A DNA stretch of 64,000 nt, from assembly GCA_900472575.1 (NCBI GenBank), contig UCIV01000033.1, forward strand, positions 62,001-126,000, read 5' to 3'. The stretch comes from Hyphomicrobiales bacterium (GTDB lineage: Bacteria; Pseudomonadota; Alphaproteobacteria; Rhizobiales; Rhizobiaceae). Position numbers and translations under genes: made by a program. Below are positions 1-8,848 of the stretch, piece after piece. The stretch's first letter is position 1; each line of letters opens with the position of its first letter. The notes beneath the pieces were generated by a model. It did no database searches and was not told where the DNA came from. It saw only the letters and a program-made list of their open reading frames with translations.

Positions 1-714
1 GCGGTTGTAGGCAATGCCGCCGCCGGTGCCGCCGAGGGTGAAGGACGGGCGGATGATGGCGGGCAGGCCGACGACGTCGAGCGCCTGGGCGCCGATCGCC
101 ATGGCATGTGCCATGTAGCGCTGCTTGCGGTCGCTCTCACCGAGATTCCACTGGTTTTCAAGCGCATCAAGCGCCTTATCCAGTTCGGCGCCGGAAAGCT
201 TGCCCTTCAGTTCCGCGCGGGCAGCCTCGTGCTTCTTGCGGTCGGCATCCTTGATTTCTGTGGCGTTGGCGAGCATCGATTTCGGCGTCTCGAGACCGAT
301 CTTTGCCATCGCCTCGCGGAAGAGGGCGCGGTCTTCGGCCTTGTCGATGGCTTCCGGCTTGGCGCCGATCATTTCGACATTGTAGCGATCAAGGACGCCC
401 ATCCGCTTCAGGGACAGCGCGGTGTTGAGCGCGGTCTGGCCACCCATGGTCGGCAGCAGTGCGTCCGGGCGCTCCTTGGCGATGATCTTGGCAACAACTT
501 CCGGCGTGATCGGCTCGACGTAAGTCGCGTCGGCGAGGCCCGGATCGGTCATGATGGTTGCCGGGTTGGAATTGACCAGGATGACCCGGTACCCTTCTTC
601 CCTCAGCGCCTTGCAGGCCTGGGTGCCGGAATAGTCGAACTCACATGCCTGGCCGATGACGATCGGACCCGCGCCGATGATGAGGATCGATTTGATATCT
701 TGGCGCTTTGGCAT
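1..714 (-). CDS. carB: Carbamoyl-phosphate synthase large subunit (5' part, cut by window edge)
   Basis: Only the N-terminal 238 codons are in the window; the gene runs off the left edge. The protein starts MPKRQDIKSILIIGAGPIVI and continues with GQACEFDYSGTQACKALREE and NSNPATIMTDP, the start of the first ATP-grasp (carboxyphosphate) half of CarB. With CarA it makes carbamoyl phosphate from glutamine-derived ammonia, bicarbonate and two ATP, for pyrimidines and arginine. carA lies about 10 kb away on the same strand, so the subunits are not in one operon, which is common in Rhizobiales. The start is the first ATG of the conserved frame. The family call is secure. Confidence 0.96.
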   Translation of the reverse strand, partial: MPKRQDIKSILIIGAGPIVIGQACEFDYSGTQACKALREEGYRVILVNSNPATIMTDPGLADATYVEPITPEVVAKIIAKERPDALLPTMGGQTALNTALSLKRMGVLDRYNVEMIGAKPEAIDKAEDRALFREAMAKIGLETPKSMLANATEIKDADRKKHEAARAELKGKLSGAELDKALDALENQWNLGESDRKQRYMAHAMAIGAQALDVVGLPAIIRPSFTLGGTGGGIAYNR

Positions 715-976
715 GGTCTCTATCCGCTCTTTGTCTGCGCGAAAAACCGGCACGGGGCGTGGGTAGCTCCGGTCGGGTCACGTGCGCATCATTTTTCTGG
801 CTAGACGCGGCTTATAGGCAAATGTGCGGCCTATGAGAACCCCATAAATCGGCAAATCGACAGGAATCGTGGTGGATTGACGCCGCGGGCATAATCGAAA
901 GTTAATTACTCGGGAATACTTGAGTCTCCGGGGTATTTTCAGAATTCTGGATTGTTTTTTGACTGGGGGCCAAGTC

Positions 977-2080
977 ATGTCTGCAGGATATCTGCGATCA
1001 ATTCCGATTTTGACTGCTGTTGATGTGCTCAAGCGCCTGCGTTCCGATGCTTATTTCTATATTATAACGTTATTATACACTTTATTCGCCATCTATTTGG
1101 CGTGGTTTGGTGGCTTTTTTCCTATGTTGTCTCACGATCTCTACTTTGGTCAGTGGACAAAGGTGTTTCTGATCGTCATGCCGGTGATCGCGATCTCGTT
1201 CGACCTGTTTTGGCTGGTGCATCGCTTCGATCGCCGGCGTAGACTGGCTTTCCGTCGGATTTTTTCGGCGAAGAGAATGGCCGGGCTGATTTCCGGCGTC
1301 TTGCTGCTGGGAGGACTGATGTTCTTTCAAGGCAGCTTCACGTCAATCAAGAACATGTTGCCTGCCTTGCGCGGCGGGTTCATCGATGACCGTGCTCAGG
1401 CGGATATAGATGCGTGGCTGCATTTCGGCGTCGATCCCTGGATCTTGCTCCATTCAGTGCTTGGGCAGGACTGGGTCAGGAGCGTCATCGAATTCAACTA
1501 CAACGTTCTCTGGTTCATTCTGTGCTTCGGCGCCCTGTTCTTCGTTGCCACGTCGCCATCGGCCGACGGGATCAGAAAACGTTATCTGCTGCTTTTCGCT
1601 TTCGTCTGGATCGGCTGCGGCAATATTCTCGCGGGGCTGTTTCTTTCGGCGGGGCCGGCCTTCTATGGTGCGGTCGTCGGCGACCAGGCACGGTTCGCCG
1701 GCCTCATCGCTTTCTTGAGCCGAGGCGACGGAGGGAGTTCTGCTGCCGAATACCAGACCTATCTTTGGGCACTGCATGAGAGCGGCAGCGCCGGTTTGGG
1801 CAGCGGTATTTCCGCCTTTCCGAGCATTCATGTCGGCCTGATCACGCTGAATGCGCTTTTCCTCAACGGCTACTCCCGCCGTTTCGGTGTGGTCGCCTTC
1901 GCCTATGTCGCATTCATCCAGATCAGTTCAGTTTATCTCGGCTGGCATTACGCGATTGATGGTTATGTCTCGATGACTTTGGTTGTCGCAGCCTATTACG
2001 CTTTGACGGCGGTCCTGAAGCGTCGGTGGGAGCGGACGCATCCCACTGTGACCGTTCCTTCATTGCCGGTTGCGTCATAG
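977..2080 (+). CDS. PAP2-superfamily integral membrane protein
   Basis: A 367-residue polytopic membrane protein with hydrophobic segments near residues 25-50, 65-85, 105-125, 175-200, 205-230 and three more near the C-terminus. Near the C-terminus it has FPSIHVG and, about 35 residues on, GWHYAIDGY. These match the two histidine-bearing C-terminal motifs of the PAP2 phosphatase/inositolphosphotransferase-like branch. The expected role is hydrolysis or transfer of a lipid-linked phosphate at the membrane; the substrate is unknown. I start at ATG 977 (MSAGYLRS). An in-frame start at 920 would add 19 residues. A divergent promoter region is shared with carB. Confidence 0.72.
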   Translation: MSAGYLRSIPILTAVDVLKRLRSDAYFYIITLLYTLFAIYLAWFGGFFPMLSHDLYFGQWTKVFLIVMPVIAISFDLFWLVHRFDRRRRLAFRRIFSAKRMAGLISGVLLLGGLMFFQGSFTSIKNMLPALRGGFIDDRAQADIDAWLHFGVDPWILLHSVLGQDWVRSVIEFNYNVLWFILCFGALFFVATSPSADGIRKRYLLLFAFVWIGCGNILAGLFLSAGPAFYGAVVGDQARFAGLIAFLSRGDGGSSAAEYQTYLWALHESGSAGLGSGISAFPSIHVGLITLNALFLNGYSRRFGVVAFAYVAFIQISSVYLGWHYAIDGYVSMTLVVAAYYALTAVLKRRWERTHPTVTVPSLPVAS

Positions 2081-2235
2081 CGGCTTTCTTGCCGGAAGAC
2101 GTATTACGTAACCGTACCGCTCGTGGCATGGCTGGCATGGACAGCCGAACTCACCGGTACTATTCCTGCCGTTCATCAAGAACACATGCGGCAGGAACTT
2201 CGGACGGCAGCGTCCGCTGGCCGGGAGAGAATTTC

Positions 2236-3447
2236 ATGGCTGATGCAACATCAAAGCCGACAGCAAGCGCTGCGGCAGAAAAGACAGTGCTGCCGATCAT
2301 TCTGGCGGCGAGTTTCTGCCATATGCTCAACGACATCATGCAGTCGATGATCTCGGCTATCTATCCGATGCTGAAGGCGGACTTCCATCTGGACTTCTGG
2401 CAGATCGGCATCCTGACACTTGCATTCCAGTGCACCGCTTCGCTGCTTCAGCCGGTCATCGGGATTGTCACGGACAAGAAGCCCTATCCCTATTCGTTGC
2501 CGGTCGGCATGGCATCGACCTTCTTCGGCTTGCTCCTGCTTGCATGGGCGCCGACCTACGGAATTCTGGTGGCTGCTGCCGGTCTTGTGGGCATCGGTTC
2601 GGCCGTCTTCCACCCGGAGGCCTCGCGTGTCGCGCGGCTAGCCGCGGGCGGGCGTTACGGTTTTGCGCAGGCAACCTTCCAGGTCGGCGGCAATTTCGGC
2701 CAGTCGATCGGGCCGCTGCTTGCCGCCTTCATCATCGTGCCGATGGGGCAGGGCAGTGTCGGATGGTTCTCCGCCATGGCGCTTCTCGGCATCATCGTCC
2801 TGACCTGGATCGCCCGCTGGTACAAGGCGCATATGGCCGCCAACAAAGGAAAGAAGAAGGCTCTCGGCGCCCATAACCTGTCGAAGAACACGGTCGTCAT
2901 CGCGCTTGTCGTGCTGACCATCCTGACCTTCTCGAAGAACGCCTATATGGCGTCGATCAGCAGCTATTACACCTTCTTTGCGATCGAGCGGTTCGGGGTT
3001 TCGGTGCAGATGTCGCAGATCATGCTGTTCGTATTCCTCGGTGCGGTGGCGCTCGGCACCGTTGTCGGCGGTCCGATCGGCGACCGGTTCGGCTCGAAAG
3101 TGGTGATCTGGGTCTCGATCCTTGGCGTGCTGCCGTTCACGCTCGCCATGCCTTACGCAAACCTGCCGCTGACGATCATCCTCTCGGCGATCATCGGCTT
3201 CATCATGGCCTCGTCATTCCCGGCGATCATCGTCATGGCGCAGGAACTGGTGCCGGGGCGGGTGGGCATGATTGCCGGCATTTTCTTCGGCATCGCCTTC
3301 GGTGTCGGCGGTATCGCAGCCGCAGTGCTCGGCGTTTTGGCGGATAGCCACGGGATCATCTTCGTCTACGGCGTCTGCTCCTTCCTGCCGGCGATCGGCC
3401 TGCTGACCGTGTTTCTTCCAAGCAAAAAGCAGCTGCAGGTGGCGTGA
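2236..3447 (+). CDS. MFS efflux transporter, fosmidomycin-resistance (Fsr) type
   Basis: 403 residues with about 12 hydrophobic helices. The N-terminal region contains SFCHMLNDIMQSMISAIYP and then DFHLDFWQIG, a signature of the Fsr branch of the major facilitator superfamily. Later come HPEASRVARLAAGGRYG and GGPIGDRFGSK, the latter an MFS loop motif. Members export fosmidomycin and other drugs using the proton gradient. A longer frame opens at 2026, but the family sequence begins at ATG 2236, preceded by a GGGAGAG ribosome site. Substrate specificity cannot be read from sequence. Monocistronic. Confidence 0.85.
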   Translation: MADATSKPTASAAAEKTVLPIILAASFCHMLNDIMQSMISAIYPMLKADFHLDFWQIGILTLAFQCTASLLQPVIGIVTDKKPYPYSLPVGMASTFFGLLLLAWAPTYGILVAAAGLVGIGSAVFHPEASRVARLAAGGRYGFAQATFQVGGNFGQSIGPLLAAFIIVPMGQGSVGWFSAMALLGIIVLTWIARWYKAHMAANKGKKKALGAHNLSKNTVVIALVVLTILTFSKNAYMASISSYYTFFAIERFGVSVQMSQIMLFVFLGAVALGTVVGGPIGDRFGSKVVIWVSILGVLPFTLAMPYANLPLTIILSAIIGFIMASSFPAIIVMAQELVPGRVGMIAGIFFGIAFGVGGIAAAVLGVLADSHGIIFVYGVCSFLPAIGLLTVFLPSKKQLQVA

Positions 3448-3536
3448 GGGCATTTCGCCATTCCCTCATCGCCTTTCCTTGCCGTTGCGCTATATTGTTC
3501 TTCGTTAATACATAGAGCCGTCGAGGAGTGGGCACG

Positions 3537-4442
3537 ATGGAATGGAAGGGTCGCCGGCAGTCGGACAATGTCGAAGATCAGCGCGGGGCTTCCATGGGAG
3601 GAAGCCCTTTCGGCCGCGGGGGCATGCGTATTCCGATCGGCGGCGGGCGCCGGGGAGGCGGCGGTCTCAGCATCGGCGGCATCGTTGTCGTTCTGATCAT
3701 CTGCTGGATAACCGGCATTAATCCGTTGACGCTGCTTTCGGGTGGCGATGTCAGCTTCGATGGCGGCGGCGGCTCTCAGCAGACACAGCAGGGCACGCCT
3801 GCGAATGACGAGATGACGGCCTTCGTGCGCACGGTTCTCGCCGATACCGAGGATACGTGGTCGGAAATCTTCAAGGCTGCCGGCCAGACCTATCAGGATC
3901 CGACGCTGGTGCTCTTTTCGGGGCAGGTCCGCTCGGCCTGCGGCTTTGCCTCATCGGCTTCCGGACCGTTCTATTGCCCGGGTGACCGCAAGCTCTACCT
4001 CGACACGACATTCTTCAACGAGCTGTCGCAGCGCTTCGGTGCGTCGGGCGACTTTGCCGAGGCTTATGTGATCGCGCATGAAGTCGGTCATCACGTTCAG
4101 AACCTGATCGGCGTGCTGCCGAAGTTCAACCAGATGCGCCAGCGGATGAGCGAGACCGAGGCAAACCAGATGTCTGTACGCGTCGAGCTGCAGGCGGATT
4201 GCTTTGCCGGCGTGTGGGGCAAGCGCACTGATCAGAAGGGCTTTCTCAGCCAGGGCGACCTCGAGGAGGCGCTCAATGCCGCGCAGCAGATCGGTGACGA
4301 TACGCTGCAGAAGCGGACGCAAGGGTATGTCGTGCCGGAAAGCTTCAACCACGGTACCTCCGCCCAGCGAATGCGCTGGTTCAAGCGCGGTTTCGACAGC
4401 GGCAACATGAATTCCTGCGATACCTTCTCGGGTGATGTCTGA
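3537..4442 (+). CDS. Neutral zinc metallopeptidase (YpfJ/KPN_02809 family)
   Basis: 301 residues. The first 45 are basic and glycine-rich, followed by one membrane helix (GIVVVLIICWITGINPLTLL). The rest is a periplasmic-facing domain with the zinc-binding AYVIAHEVGHHVQN (HExxH), a downstream ELQADCFAGVWG that supplies the third ligand region, and a C-terminal SFNHGTSAQRMRWFKRG. This is the full set of the putative neutral zinc metallopeptidase family. I start at ATG 3537, 8 bases after GAGGAG. A GTG at 3528 overlaps that ribosome site and is unlikely. The physiological substrate is unknown. Confidence 0.88.
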   Translation: MEWKGRRQSDNVEDQRGASMGGSPFGRGGMRIPIGGGRRGGGGLSIGGIVVVLIICWITGINPLTLLSGGDVSFDGGGGSQQTQQGTPANDEMTAFVRTVLADTEDTWSEIFKAAGQTYQDPTLVLFSGQVRSACGFASSASGPFYCPGDRKLYLDTTFFNELSQRFGASGDFAEAYVIAHEVGHHVQNLIGVLPKFNQMRQRMSETEANQMSVRVELQADCFAGVWGKRTDQKGFLSQGDLEEALNAAQQIGDDTLQKRTQGYVVPESFNHGTSAQRMRWFKRGFDSGNMNSCDTFSGDV

Positions 4443-4863
4443 GGGGCTGCAGACACGTATTTTCACGCAGCAGATGCGGCCCTGCCGGGTGGCCGGCGGG
4501 GTGATTTCTATGCGGGAGTGGGGCAGGCGTCGTCTGTAATGGTTTGGTGGTAGGCATTTGCCTGCCCCGACCGTTTGCTGCTTTCCGTACGAGACTTGTC
4601 AATTCCCGTCTTTCCGGCATTCGCGGCCATCATCGAAAACCGGGTTCAGACCCGTTTTAGGACTTCCGGTTCGCGAACCCGGTTTCCCGCCCGATGACGT
4701 GATGATTGTCGCGGAAGCTTGCGGGGCGAGGATGAAAAACGCGCTGCATTTTCGCAAAACACTGAAATTGCCGGCATGTTTTTTCGCCGAAACCGAAATC
4801 ATCCCCGATCAGGTCAGGTGGGGTTATGTTTTTCGGTTCGATTGCCGGATGGGGCGTCAGACA
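4443..4863. other. Intergenic region between convergent genes
   Basis: No supported gene across 421 bases. It separates the zinc peptidase (+) from the diguanylate cyclase (-). The only clear structure is the inverted-repeat cluster at 4636-4685: an 11-bp perfect inverted repeat (AAACCGGGTTC and GAACCCGGTTT) with a smaller hairpin nested in its left arm. Confidence 0.6.
4636..4658 (+). terminator. Candidate bidirectional terminator
   Basis: AAAA, one unpaired C, CGGGT, loop TCAG, ACCCG, TTTT forms a hairpin flanked by A and T runs, so it could terminate in both directions between the two convergent genes. It lies about 200 bases past the zinc peptidase stop, so the link to that gene is inferred. 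A competing longer pairing (4637-4647 with 4675-4685) uses the same left arm. Confidence 0.4.
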
Positions 4864-6642
4864 TCATTGCTGATCAAGAGCGCCGTCCTGGATCCATCGG
4901 TTGCGACCATTCCTCTTGGCTGAAAGCAAGGCGCGGTCTGCCCGTTCCAATACGGTCGATACGGTGCCGGCTTGCGGGGATGTCGAAATGCCAAGGGAAA
5001 TGGTGACGGGATCGAGCAGGCGTCCACGATATGACACGGGAGAGCTTTCGACGGATTGCCTCAACTGCTCGGCGATCTTCTCGGCATCTTCCGCGGCCAT
5101 TCCCGGCAAAAGGACGGTGAATTCCTCGCCGCCAAACCGAAACACGTCGCCTTTGCCGGTCACGACTTCCGACAGGATACGCGCGACATATTGCATGACA
5201 GCATCCCCGGCATCATGACCGAACTGATCGTTGAAGCGCTTGAAGTGGTCTATATCGATCATCAGGCATGCAAGCGAGGCGCCGGGCTCTTCGACAAGCC
5301 GATTGAGTGCCTCATCGAGAGAGCGGCGGTTCATCAGTCCCGTCAGCGCATCGCGTTTCGCCATGCCAACAAGGCGTTGCCGAAGCTGCAGGTTGGCAAC
5401 CGCAAGGCCGACGTTTTCCGCTAGCAGCTCGAAATAGAGGCGATCGGCAGGTGAGGCGTGATTGTGGACAGACGTTTCGAGATAGAGGAGCCCCACGATC
5501 TCTCCCAGCGCAGTGAGCGGGATGCACAGATTGCTGTTTTCGGCCATGTGGATGTGGTGGCAGATGACGTCGTCACCATCAGGCTCGCTGAAATGCGGAC
5601 GGCCACGCCGCAGCGCCCAGCAATCGTCGATCGAAAAATGCAGTTCGGATGCGGCGGGTTCAGACCACTGTCCCAAGGAGTGAAGGGTCGATCCCTGTTC
5701 CTTCAGGATGAACAGGTGGCCGGCGGCATCCGGAAAAATCTGCGGCATGAAGCGCGAGACGACATCCGAAAGTTCCTCCTGGTTCTGGCAGGCCTGCACC
5801 CGATGCATCATCTGCAACATCAGGTCCTTCATGCGCTGATCCTTGCGGCGTTCGGCGTCGAGGCGCTCCCTTTCCAGACCATTGTTGCGGAAAATCTGGA
5901 TGGCGTGGTTCATTTCGCCGATCTCATCCCGCCTTCCGTCGTCCAGAACCTCGACATCGTAATCCTGGCGTGCCAGCCGGGTGACGACGTTGCTCATCCT
6001 GATCAGCGGCAGCGCCACGCGCCGGCTCAGGACAAAATAAAGCACCGCCAGAAACATCAGGGCCGTCAGAACCAGCATGGATTTCGCGATGTTGCCGAAG
6101 AAGTCGCTTCTGGCCTTGGCCGCATCGACCGCGACCTGCGAACGTGCCGTAACGCTGGCTCTCACCGCTTCGACTTGCTTCAAAAGCTCGGTGTGCAGGC
6201 GATAATGCTCGTCACCAAATAGAGTCTGCTGAGCGTCATTCTGCCGGCCAGCACGATAGGCGCTGATGGCTTCCTTTTCGATCACGTCGATAGCATCTGC
6301 CGCATTTCGGATGCGGTCGAACATCGTCCTTTCTTCCGGCGAGAGGCCGAGGTTGGACAGCTTTGCGATACTGCCTTCAAGATGTCCTTCCTGATCGTCA
6401 TCCACGTAGAACCGTGCCAGATGCTGTTCATCGCCGCGCATGACATAAAGACGGGCCTCGTCTGTGCGGCTCTCGGCGATGACCGCCAGTTCTTCCGCCA
6501 GATCATCCAGCTCAAGATGTTGCTGGATCGCCGTGCGCTCCTGCGACGCGCTTCTCGCAGACAATATGAAGGTGGAGGCCGATATGGCCGTGAGAACGAG
6601 GGTTACCGCATAGGCAAGATGTGTGATCGTACTCAGTCGCAT
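4864..6642 (-). CDS. Membrane-bound diguanylate cyclase (HAMP-GAF-GGDEF)
   Basis: 592 residues. Order: N-terminal membrane helix, periplasmic helical sensor of about 150 residues, second membrane helix (SMLVLTALMFLAVLYFVLS), HAMP linker (LPLIRMSNVVTRLARQDYDV), GAF-like domain about 270-410, and a C-terminal GGDEF domain. The active-site signature is RFGGEEF, with MIDIDHFKRFND upstream, so cyclase activity (2 GTP to c-di-GMP) is likely. The RxxD inhibitory site expected just before the signature is not seen; the sequence there is TGKGD. The first in-frame ATG is at 6642. A TTG at 6693 would add 17 residues but lacks a clear ribosome site. Confidence 0.85.
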   Translation of the reverse strand: MRLSTITHLAYAVTLVLTAISASTFILSARSASQERTAIQQHLELDDLAEELAVIAESRTDEARLYVMRGDEQHLARFYVDDDQEGHLEGSIAKLSNLGLSPEERTMFDRIRNAADAIDVIEKEAISAYRAGRQNDAQQTLFGDEHYRLHTELLKQVEAVRASVTARSQVAVDAAKARSDFFGNIAKSMLVLTALMFLAVLYFVLSRRVALPLIRMSNVVTRLARQDYDVEVLDDGRRDEIGEMNHAIQIFRNNGLERERLDAERRKDQRMKDLMLQMMHRVQACQNQEELSDVVSRFMPQIFPDAAGHLFILKEQGSTLHSLGQWSEPAASELHFSIDDCWALRRGRPHFSEPDGDDVICHHIHMAENSNLCIPLTALGEIVGLLYLETSVHNHASPADRLYFELLAENVGLAVANLQLRQRLVGMAKRDALTGLMNRRSLDEALNRLVEEPGASLACLMIDIDHFKRFNDQFGHDAGDAVMQYVARILSEVVTGKGDVFRFGGEEFTVLLPGMAAEDAEKIAEQLRQSVESSPVSYRGRLLDPVTISLGISTSPQAGTVSTVLERADRALLSAKRNGRNRWIQDGALDQQ

Positions 6643-6829
6643 CCTGAACCGCCATCTGTTCGCCGACGCAGAATGTTTCACAACGTCGGGCAAGGGTATT
6701 GCGCGCCCATTTTAATTCGTCGTGATAAACGGGAAGTCAACGATTGCAGATCTACCTGAGATGGTGCGGCGGATCAGCACCTCGTTGCCGTCATCTCATG
6801 CGGTTCAAACGACGGCGTTCAGTCGGATA

Positions 6830-7309
6830 TCAGCGGATCAGCAGCGCCGTTGCGTATAGTCCTAGTGCGAAAACCGTGTGGGCGACGAAGTTCAGCAGCC
6901 TTACCTTCTTCGGGTTAGGCGTTTTCGATGCCGCCCAGCCGAGGCCCATGCCGGGCTGCATCAGGAACCAGCCAGCGCCGATCGTCACGATGCCGAGAAC
7001 CCAGGCGGGCAGGAACGTTGGGGAGCGCATCCAGTCCGGTCCCATGATCAGGACAAGAATGACACCGTAAAGGATGCCGACGGCATAGTGGCCGATCCAG
7101 CCAAGTGCCAGTTCATGACGATAAGGTTCTGCGGTTGCAATGCTGTCGTGGAAGACCTTGCCCTTTGCCAGATGCCGGAACCAGCGGCCTGCGGGCGCCC
7201 AGTTCGGCTTGGGCTGCTGGTAGACGAAATGCAGGACAAGCGCCCAGATATCCATAAGCACCGTTGCCCCGATGCCGATCAATATGCCCTGCCAGATCAA
7301 CTCAATCAT
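6830..7309 (-). CDS. DUF2938 family membrane protein
   Basis: 159 residues with four hydrophobic segments (about 5-25, 70-95, 100-120, 135-158). WAPAGRWFRHLAKGKVFHDSI followed by GWIGHYAVGILYG, and AWVLGIVTIGAGWFLMQPGMG, match the DUF2938 family of small inner-membrane proteins. Function is unknown. It is divergent from the MFS gene that follows and is probably a single-gene transcript. Confidence 0.75.
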   Translation of the reverse strand: MIELIWQGILIGIGATVLMDIWALVLHFVYQQPKPNWAPAGRWFRHLAKGKVFHDSIATAEPYRHELALGWIGHYAVGILYGVILVLIMGPDWMRSPTFLPAWVLGIVTIGAGWFLMQPGMGLGWAASKTPNPKKVRLLNFVAHTVFALGLYATALLIR

Positions 7310-7473
7310 TACGCTCGCCCCCTGATTGCCGAAGGATATAGGCGCGATTCCGTCATCGCCCGCATCAGAAATTTTGAGATGTTCCTGTATTGTTCCGATT
7401 TTCTTTTTCCGTTATGTAGTCGTCCCGGCGATCCGATCGTCTTTTCCAGGTGAGATGTTGAGAGAGGCATTCG

Positions 7474-8721
7474 ATGCTCGAACCTAAATCCGTCCGCCGT
7501 GGCCTGTTTCTCGTCTTCGTCATTCTGTTTCTGGATGTCATCGGTATCGCGATTATCATGCCGGTCCTGCCGGCGTTCCTGCAGGAACTGACAGGGGATG
7601 ATGTCAGCGCTGCTGCGATCGACGGTGGTTGGCTTCTGCTGATATATTCGGCGATGCAGTTCCTCTTTGCGCCGCTTATCGGCAATTTGTCCGATCGCTT
7701 CGGGCGTCGGCCGATCCTGCTCATCTCGGTGCTGACCTTTGCCATCGACAATCTTATCTGCGCCGCCGCGACCAGTTTCTGGATGCTTTTCATCGGCCGT
7801 GCGCTGGCCGGATTTTCAGGCGGCAGTTTTGCCACCTGTTCCGCCTATATCGCCGATATCAGTAACGACCGCACGCGGGCACGCAATTTTGGCCTGATCG
7901 GCATCGCCTTCGGGGTTGGCTTCACGATCGGGCCTGTGATCGGCGGGCTGCTCGGAGAATTCGGACCGCGTGTACCGTTTCTGGGGGCGGGTCTGCTGTC
8001 TCTCGCCAACTTTATCGCGGCATGGTTCCTGCTGCCGGAAACACTAGAGCGGCACAATCGGCGGGCTTTCGACTGGCGACGTGCCAATCCGCTTGGGGCG
8101 CTGCGCCAGATGCGCCACTATTCCGGTGTCGGCTGGATATTGCTGGTGATGTTTCTCTACTGGCTTTCTCACGCCGTTTATCCGTCCGTCTGGTCCTTCG
8201 TCTCGACCTATCGCTACGGCTGGAGCGAGGCGCAGATCGGATTGTCGCTCGGCCTGTTCGGCATTTGCGCGGCGCTGGTCATGGTGTTTGTCCTGCCTCG
8301 CCTCATTCCGGTTCTCGGCGAGTGGCGAACGAGCGTGCTCGGGATCTGTTTTTCCTGTCTCGGTCTCGCCGGCTATGCCTTCTCCTGGGAGGGCTGGATG
8401 GTCTATGCCGTCATCCTGTTGACGACGATCGAGAATGTTGCCGATCCCGCACTGCGCAGCATCGCTTCGGCCAAGGTGCCGCCGTCGGCGCAAGGGGAAT
8501 TGCAGGGTGCGATGACGAGCATGACCAGTCTCACCACAATCATCGGGCCGGCCATGTTCACCCAGCTTTTCAGCAGGTTCACCGGGGAGGGCGCGATCGT
8601 CGAATTTGCCGGTGCGCCCTACCTGATGGCGGCCATCTTCATGGCGTGCGCAGCGATCGTGTTCGTTGCGCGCATATCGCGAGATACCTCCGCCGCTCGC
8701 GCGATCCATCAGGTTTCGTGA
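7474..8721 (+). CDS. TCR/Tet family MFS transporter
   Basis: 415 residues, 12 predicted helices. The motif A loop GNLSDRFGRRPILLIS follows helix 2, and GIAFGVGFTIGPVIGG is the motif C region typical of 12-TMS drug:H+ antiporters related to TetA. FLDVIGIAIIMPVLP at the N-terminus fits the same group. It probably exports a hydrophobic compound; tetracycline itself cannot be inferred. The start ATG 7474 follows AGAGAGG. Unlinked functionally to its neighbours as far as can be seen. Confidence 0.85.
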   Translation: MLEPKSVRRGLFLVFVILFLDVIGIAIIMPVLPAFLQELTGDDVSAAAIDGGWLLLIYSAMQFLFAPLIGNLSDRFGRRPILLISVLTFAIDNLICAAATSFWMLFIGRALAGFSGGSFATCSAYIADISNDRTRARNFGLIGIAFGVGFTIGPVIGGLLGEFGPRVPFLGAGLLSLANFIAAWFLLPETLERHNRRAFDWRRANPLGALRQMRHYSGVGWILLVMFLYWLSHAVYPSVWSFVSTYRYGWSEAQIGLSLGLFGICAALVMVFVLPRLIPVLGEWRTSVLGICFSCLGLAGYAFSWEGWMVYAVILLTTIENVADPALRSIASAKVPPSAQGELQGAMTSMTSLTTIIGPAMFTQLFSRFTGEGAIVEFAGAPYLMAAIFMACAAIVFVARISRDTSAARAIHQVS

Positions 8722-8848
8722 AGTAAGTCGCACAAAAACTGCTGGATGGACCGCCAGCCTTGCCCGGAAAACCTGCCGCCTTTATAGGCAAAGTGCTGCG
8801 CCGCTGACCATTTTCTGGAAGCGGCCTTTTCTTTTATCGAGGTTTGAA

